Shown: positions 58,764-64,000 of the stretch, piece after piece
How positions within the stretch are numbered: the stretch's first letter is position 1
How the letters are laid out: each line of letters begins with the position of its first letter
DNA from: Synaphobranchus kaupii
Taxonomy: Eukaryota; Chordata; Actinopteri; Anguilliformes; Synaphobranchidae
Length of the DNA stretch: 64,000 nucleotides
Assembly: GCA_029718625.1 (NCBI GenBank)
Contig: CM056377.1
Span: 96,712,998-96,776,997, forward strand
Direction of reading: 5' to 3'
The notes under the pieces: model-generated
What the model saw: the letters and a program-made list of their open reading frames with translations, nothing else
The model's database searches: none
Told to the model about the DNA's origin: nothing
Program-made: the position numbers and the translations under genes

Positions 58764-59435
58764 GGGCTGTGTCCAAATCAGAGCCCTATCTACTGATTCC
58801 TGTGTACTAGCAGCTGTGCACTGTTTACTGTATACTGTTTAGTATACAATGTGCAGAATGCGAAAAAGTTCCTCCATACTATTTTCCAACAATACTGTGG
58901 AAGTAGAAAAAACTATATTTCGTGGCTAATGCATAGCAAGGATTTAAAACACACACCTACGCATTGCGGCACATAGGCCTTCATCAGGATAACTAGTAGT
59001 TACACAGTTACCCAGATGAAGGCCTGCATACTGCAACGAGTAGGTGCATGTTTTTAATCCATGCTATGCATTAGCCACTAAATAAAGGCTTTTTACTTTT
59101 CCTAATCAAGAGTGCCTTGGTCACATTTTTTTTGATCATACTGTGGAAGTGTTGTAAGATGTCCTGCACTTGCGCAGCTATGTCACTTGTTGTTGTTGTT
59201 CAACTTCAGCAAAGCTGCACCTCCTTTTTATGCGATCAAAATGTTCGCTTACTTCTTCAAAAGTACTTCCCAAATATACTCAGCAAAACACCGGAAGTAA
59301 GTATATCATCTGGGGCTTTTAAGTATACTGCATTGAGAGAAACTTACGCCTACTTAACTAATTTCTCGTTTCTCGTCCAGTGTACTCAACAAGTATACTC
59401 AATAGTATGGAAGGTTGCTGATTCGGACATATCCC
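58764..59435. mobile_element. MITE with gggctgtgtccaaatca ends, interrupted
   Basis: Left end gggctgtgtccaaatca and right end tgattcggacatatccc are imperfect inverted repeats of a common fish hAT-like type. Interrupted at 58922-59078 by a second element. Confidence 0.65.
58922..59078. mobile_element. Nested palindromic MITE
   Basis: Ends gtggctaatgcatagca and its complement, inner pair aggccttcatc/gatgaaggcct. 157 bp, inside the element at 58764-59435. Confidence 0.8.
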
Positions 59436-60439
59436 TGGCCTGGTGTGACAACAATAAAACATCTTTTATTTTATGTTGGTAAATGCTTTTTTTTTTTTGC
59501 CTCTTCCACACTGTGAAGCCACATAGATACTCATACAATAAGCTAAGAGAGAATAGTACTGCAGTTCACATTTCCTGTAAGGACCATGTCTTCTGGAAGA
59601 ATAAATAGATACAGGATGTGGGTTTTTCTACTCTCTGCTCCATTGTGATGCTGCTAGCAGTTTGCTTTATACACTGAGAGATTCAACTAGTCCATCCACT
59701 AACTGCAGCTCTGTGGCCTTACAACTTGAACATTAGGCCACTCAAAAATGAGCATTTGAAAGAACCTACATGTGTTTATACTACTGTAATAATTACCAGC
59801 ATATAACAAACTAATTATTAATTTGTGGGTCATTGGTGGTTTTGGATTCTTCTGGAAAATGTCAATTGTGAAGCATGTTGTGATAACCTGACTGAAAACG
59901 GCACAACACAAAACAACTGTTCATTGATTAATATTTCTGAAATGTGTAGCTACCATTGGACAAAATCTGCCAAACAAGCATGATTCGGAGTGGTTTTTAC
60001 TCTCCCTTTCTCTTCAAATATATTACAATAAATTGTTGGAATGAACACATCAAATCCTGATGCAAGCAAGTGAAGTCATATACATGCATATAAATACCTG
60101 AAAATACATTTTTCTTTTACTGAAAGCAGTGGAATGAATTGTGTAACTCTATTACTATTAATTAAGAAGAATGCAAGGTAATTCCGGCTTTATGTCACTT
60201 TGCTGAGTGGCAAGTGGTGAAAACATCATGACGCATTTGTAAATGGTTACAAGTCCTAATTAACATCAATGTAAAAATTTCCAAAAAATATAGCCATTAC
60301 AATAAAGGCATAGAAATATTGATTATACCTTAACTTGTATTGTTGTGTTTTTAAGTGAATAGACACTTGAATTCGTTTAACATCCCATTAAGAATTGTAA
60401 GAGGGTTTGTTATACTGTCATCAAGCATAATGGAAATAA
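59436..60439. other. Non-coding sequence, nothing recognised
   Basis: No exon, RNA gene or clear repeat seen. Confidence 0.5.
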
Positions 60440-60532
60440 TGTCACGTCCCGTGCCTCTGTCCCAATTTCCTGGCTTTCCGTTTCTGTCTCTGAGTCTTGC
60501 GTTTGGGTCCAGTCCAGTACTCTGCCGTAACA
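60440..60532 (+). mobile_element. 93-bp miniature LTR remnant with AATAA duplication
   Basis: Starts tgtcacgtcc and ends gccgtaaca (TG...CA), flanked on both sides by AATAA. Its second half (ctgtctctgagtcttgcgtt) matches the end of the LTR at 6050-6512. An internally deleted solo LTR. Confidence 0.7.
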
Positions 60533-63500
60533 AATAAGGCTATGAACTATATTTTGCAATCCTGAATAGCACCATATCCATATGAACATTGATATGACCC
60601 CCATTCTATTGTGCATCTGAATTCATATAAAGCTTAATAAATGCAAAATAAACCCCAGCAAAAGTTGGGTGTTACCCAGTGTTCTTTAATATGATTGTTT
60701 AAGGGGTGTGAAAACCAATGCTGGAAATGCTCTGCTAATAAAGAGAATACCTTCATTCTTTCAGCATGTTCAGAAACTGTCACATTGTTGTTAGCTGTCT
60801 CTCGCAGCTAGCAATGCCTAACATATCAACTAAGACAATGTAAGCTAACAGCTTGTCAATGAGCTGGTAGACTCCAAGATAAACCACCAAGATGGATATC
60901 ATGTTCCATTTCCACTGTGGCTTCCACATGGCCACAGCGCCAGTAAATAACCATCACATTTCAGCTGTGAGGACGAAGCCACACAGTCATTATTGTCCAG
61001 GCAACCATCCAGGGCCCCAGTGATCACTATTGCTCATCAACAGTATTAGATGGGGTCAGCAGAACGTCAAGTAGACCAACCAGCATTCCACAACAAAACT
61101 ATGTATTGTGTAGGCCACTGGGTCATCAATGAGTTTGATGCATACATACAGAAAGATATGAAGAATTAATGGAGCAATTAAAGTGTAATAACCTGGGCTA
61201 CATAGTCTATTGCTGCAGAACTCCTGACTGTGTGAGACTGAGACTACATTAATATGAGTTGTTCCATATGCGCCCCACCTGAGTCCAACAAATTTGTGGA
61301 ATAAGCTGAAGCGATCTGTGTATTTCAGACCTAGAGGCCATCTACAATCTTGTGTGATGCATGCTTCACTGTTATCCTTGGTGGCCATCTTAGGTAGCAA
61401 AAACAGCTTAACCACAGGTTAAGGTTTGCGAGAGCAGACAGATGAAGAGAAATGTTCACGATTAAAAACTGCAGGGAACCAATCAATAGCCAGCTTGTTT
61501 ATGAAAATGTGACCAAGAATGTAATTATCTGAATGTACACTACCAAACAAATGATGCATTTATCCAGTATACAGTCCCCTATCTCTCAGGCCAGATCTTG
61601 GAATAACTAACTAGCAAGTAAACCCTTTTGTACCTGGACCCTACAACATTATATTCTAATATAAACTGAATATTGATTTACTGAAAACTGAATTTCCAGC
61701 AACAGTACTTTTCACTTTTCATTGGGACTTTTTTAGACTGTTCATTGCTGGATTAATATTCTTCAAGTTTATTCAGTGTAGCCTTTGATAACTTAGCTGC
61801 AGTGCTGTAGCTAGTTTTTTATGGTTGTGTGTTTTTGTTATTTGGACTTTCAGCTTATTTGGCAAACTAAAGAGGCATTCTGTGCCCGTGATGGGCACTG
61901 GCACTCTTTGTTTAAATCACTTTTCACACTGTTACTGCATTCATATGTAACACACAAGAACACATTGTGCTCAATAATCTCTATGTGAAAGCACATGATT
62001 GGCTGAAGTAAAATTAATTTGCTGTAATTCTATATTATTACTACCCTAACACATTACTTGGTTTAATGCAGTGAGAATAAGAATATACATAATAATTTCA
62101 CAGTTTACACTATGACATTCTTCTTATTCTTATTATGAATGTTAATATTATTGCTTTTATTATTACTTAACTTTTTTAATAAACTAAACATGCATAAACT
62201 ATAGTAAATATATTGGAACAACGCCACATACTACAATTCTTGCAAGTAAAATACTCCTGAGTGCAAAACCAATGTACACTCTGACTGTCGTGCACAGGAG
62301 ATCAATGCCACATTTCATAAGCCATTAAAAAGCATCACCCGAGCAGGAACAAAAATGATATGAATATTTAGATTGACAGTTTATATGATATTGTCATTTT
62401 GCAAACAATCTTGTTAATTTCACACAGCGTTGGGACCACTTCATTCTGACCAATAGTTTTTTGTCAGATCTTGCCATGAGGGACCAGTAAGAGCCTTATT
62501 TTCCTGATTTCACAATGCTTTAGTGTATGATGACATCCTGAGAAACAACCCAAGAACAGTATGCAGCTCTGAGGAAAACAGAAGACTAGTCTGCAATCAT
62601 TTCTTTTTAGGGGCAGCACCATTTTGTTATTGTTATTTATTTTTCCACCGCTTCAAATAAAATCTTTATAGAAATTAAAAAAGATGTGGCAGATTCAGGT
62701 GATGACCCACGTCTGAGTACCCATAGGTCACATGGCTTGACTGAAAAATGGCAGCAATCATCATTCCAAACCCCTTAGTTTGTTACATAAAGTTTCGTAA
62801 GGGAAACCATATGACTGCTTCAGAATTTCAAATTGCAGATATGAATTAAAGCCATAAATCAAACTTGCTAAGTTCACATTAAAATTTGAAGTTAAGCACA
62901 GCCATATTCCAATATGTTACTCCAGCAATATGATGCTGATCAGATGGATATTTGAGGCCCTTTACACACTTTAACACTCGTACATCCAGAGAGAGAGAGA
63001 GAAATGGAGTATCCTCAAATGGTGACAATGTATTTACTTATAGACATCATAATTACTCAATCAAGCAGATAATATATATGTGTTGTGCAGTATCCAGCCA
63101 AACCTGCCATTTAAATGTCTTACAAAGTATTAAAACAGTGGAAACTATATGGGTCCATTAAGAAAAATCATTTCATGTGAGATGAACAACATCTCTCAAA
63201 GTTTGTGAAACTTCTGTGACTATTGATACATTTTTGAAAAATGGAATTTCAGTTCACTGTTATACTATAGCACCATTAAAAAGAGAGGTTTACAGCATAT
63301 GTTTGGGGGACATGAACCAGTTTCAATCTTTTCTCTAAAAAGTATTTAGTATAAAGCTTTAAAAATCTGTCAGCATTAAAGAGTGGTTGGTGTAAAATTC
63401 TTGAAGACATTTGAGAATGTTTGTCAACTTCTTCATTTCAACTGCTTCCCTTTTCTCTCATTTTGCCATTTTAGCGGACTGCTGCTGACGGGAAAGGAGA

Positions 63501-64000
63501 TATTAGTCAAGCTCAAAATGGAATAAGGAAGTGGTCTGGTCTGTAGACCTGAGCTGCAAAGTGACTGAAACGTTTCACAAATCAAGCTTGCTCCACATGT
63601 ACAACACGGTAATAACTATTCCTCAGCAACTGACAGACACACACACACATAAATAGAATTGTAATTAGACGCTCTATACTATGACTATATACAATTTCAG
63701 ATACCCAGTACTTACACTGTAAATGTGATGTATTAGGACTATAAATCATTTAATTTAATAAAACTGAACTTAGTAACTTAGTGAACTTAGTTCATTGGTT
63801 TTGCTGACATATTGGTATGGCACATACTTATAAAAAATAATATATAATTATATAATATATAATAAATATATAAAAATAATTGAGTATAAATAATTGAATG
63901 AACAAACTCCAGGATCCAGATGTCTGTGCATTATTTCACAGTGCAACTTATGTTGGCTCTTATCAAATTTAGAACCTTGGTGCTAGCCTAGTGGGCAGAT
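60533..64000. other. Non-coding sequence upstream of the visible ptprc exons
   Basis: No supported exon. Only short simple repeats (ga-rich at 62987, ca-rich at 63636). A minus-strand MVKLFLLP reading at 61415 lacks a usable donor and is not a signal peptide. Confidence 0.5.

Noticed and set aside
61056..61415. MVKLFLLP... as the missing signal-peptide exon
   Set aside because: Hydrophobic part too short, and no donor in the needed phase; continues as an unremarkable ORF.

Overview
The window is vertebrate, most probably teleost, genomic DNA: introns begin GT and end AG, there are many Tc1/mariner, hAT-like, PIF/Harbinger-like, piggyBac-like, DIRS and tRNA-SINE remnants, and there is no sign of bacterial gene layout. 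I cannot name the species from sequence alone.

One host gene is visible: ptprc (CD45, the leukocyte receptor-type tyrosine phosphatase), on the minus strand from 56920 down to a stop at 14111. I could place 34 coding exons by eye, with GT donors, AG acceptors and matching phases at every junction. They sum to about 1305 residues without the signal peptide, close to mammalian CD45. In transcript order: a mucin-like alternatively splicable segment (56920-52560), a cysteine-containing and fibronectin-III-like ectodomain (51173-36961), the transmembrane helix (34943-34835), the juxtamembrane wedge (34360-33472), catalytic domain D1 (33562-25521), a linker (25036-24945), domain D2 with a long acidic insert (24766-17327) and the C-terminal tail (14419-14111). 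The signal-peptide and 5' UTR exons are not seen and probably lie beyond base 64000, as this gene usually has a very long early intron.

Three gene-level oddities stand out. One extra A in a homopolymer of the D1-D2 linker exon breaks the frame. D2 keeps a full Cys-x5-Arg phosphate loop, which human CD45 D2 has lost. One mucin exon is tandemly duplicated, and all of its substitutions fall inside the exon.

The introns are crowded with mobile DNA. The last intron holds a decayed DIRS-type tyrosine-recombinase retrotransposon. The intron at 18.3-23.9 kb holds large fold-back repeats. The 25.9-30.7 kb intron holds a 2.7-kb inverted-repeat element with Harbinger remnants, plus a Tc1 copy. The most unusual pattern is a roughly 650-bp palindromic core that recurs at about 0.9, 18.6, 35.9 and 46.4 kb, each time bounded by a different Tc1/mariner-type end.

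From 1 to 14.1 kb (3' flank) and from 57 to 64 kb (5' side) I see no convincing coding exon, only transposon pieces, simple repeats and AT-rich DNA. All calls come from reading the sequence and remembered family features; no database search was run.
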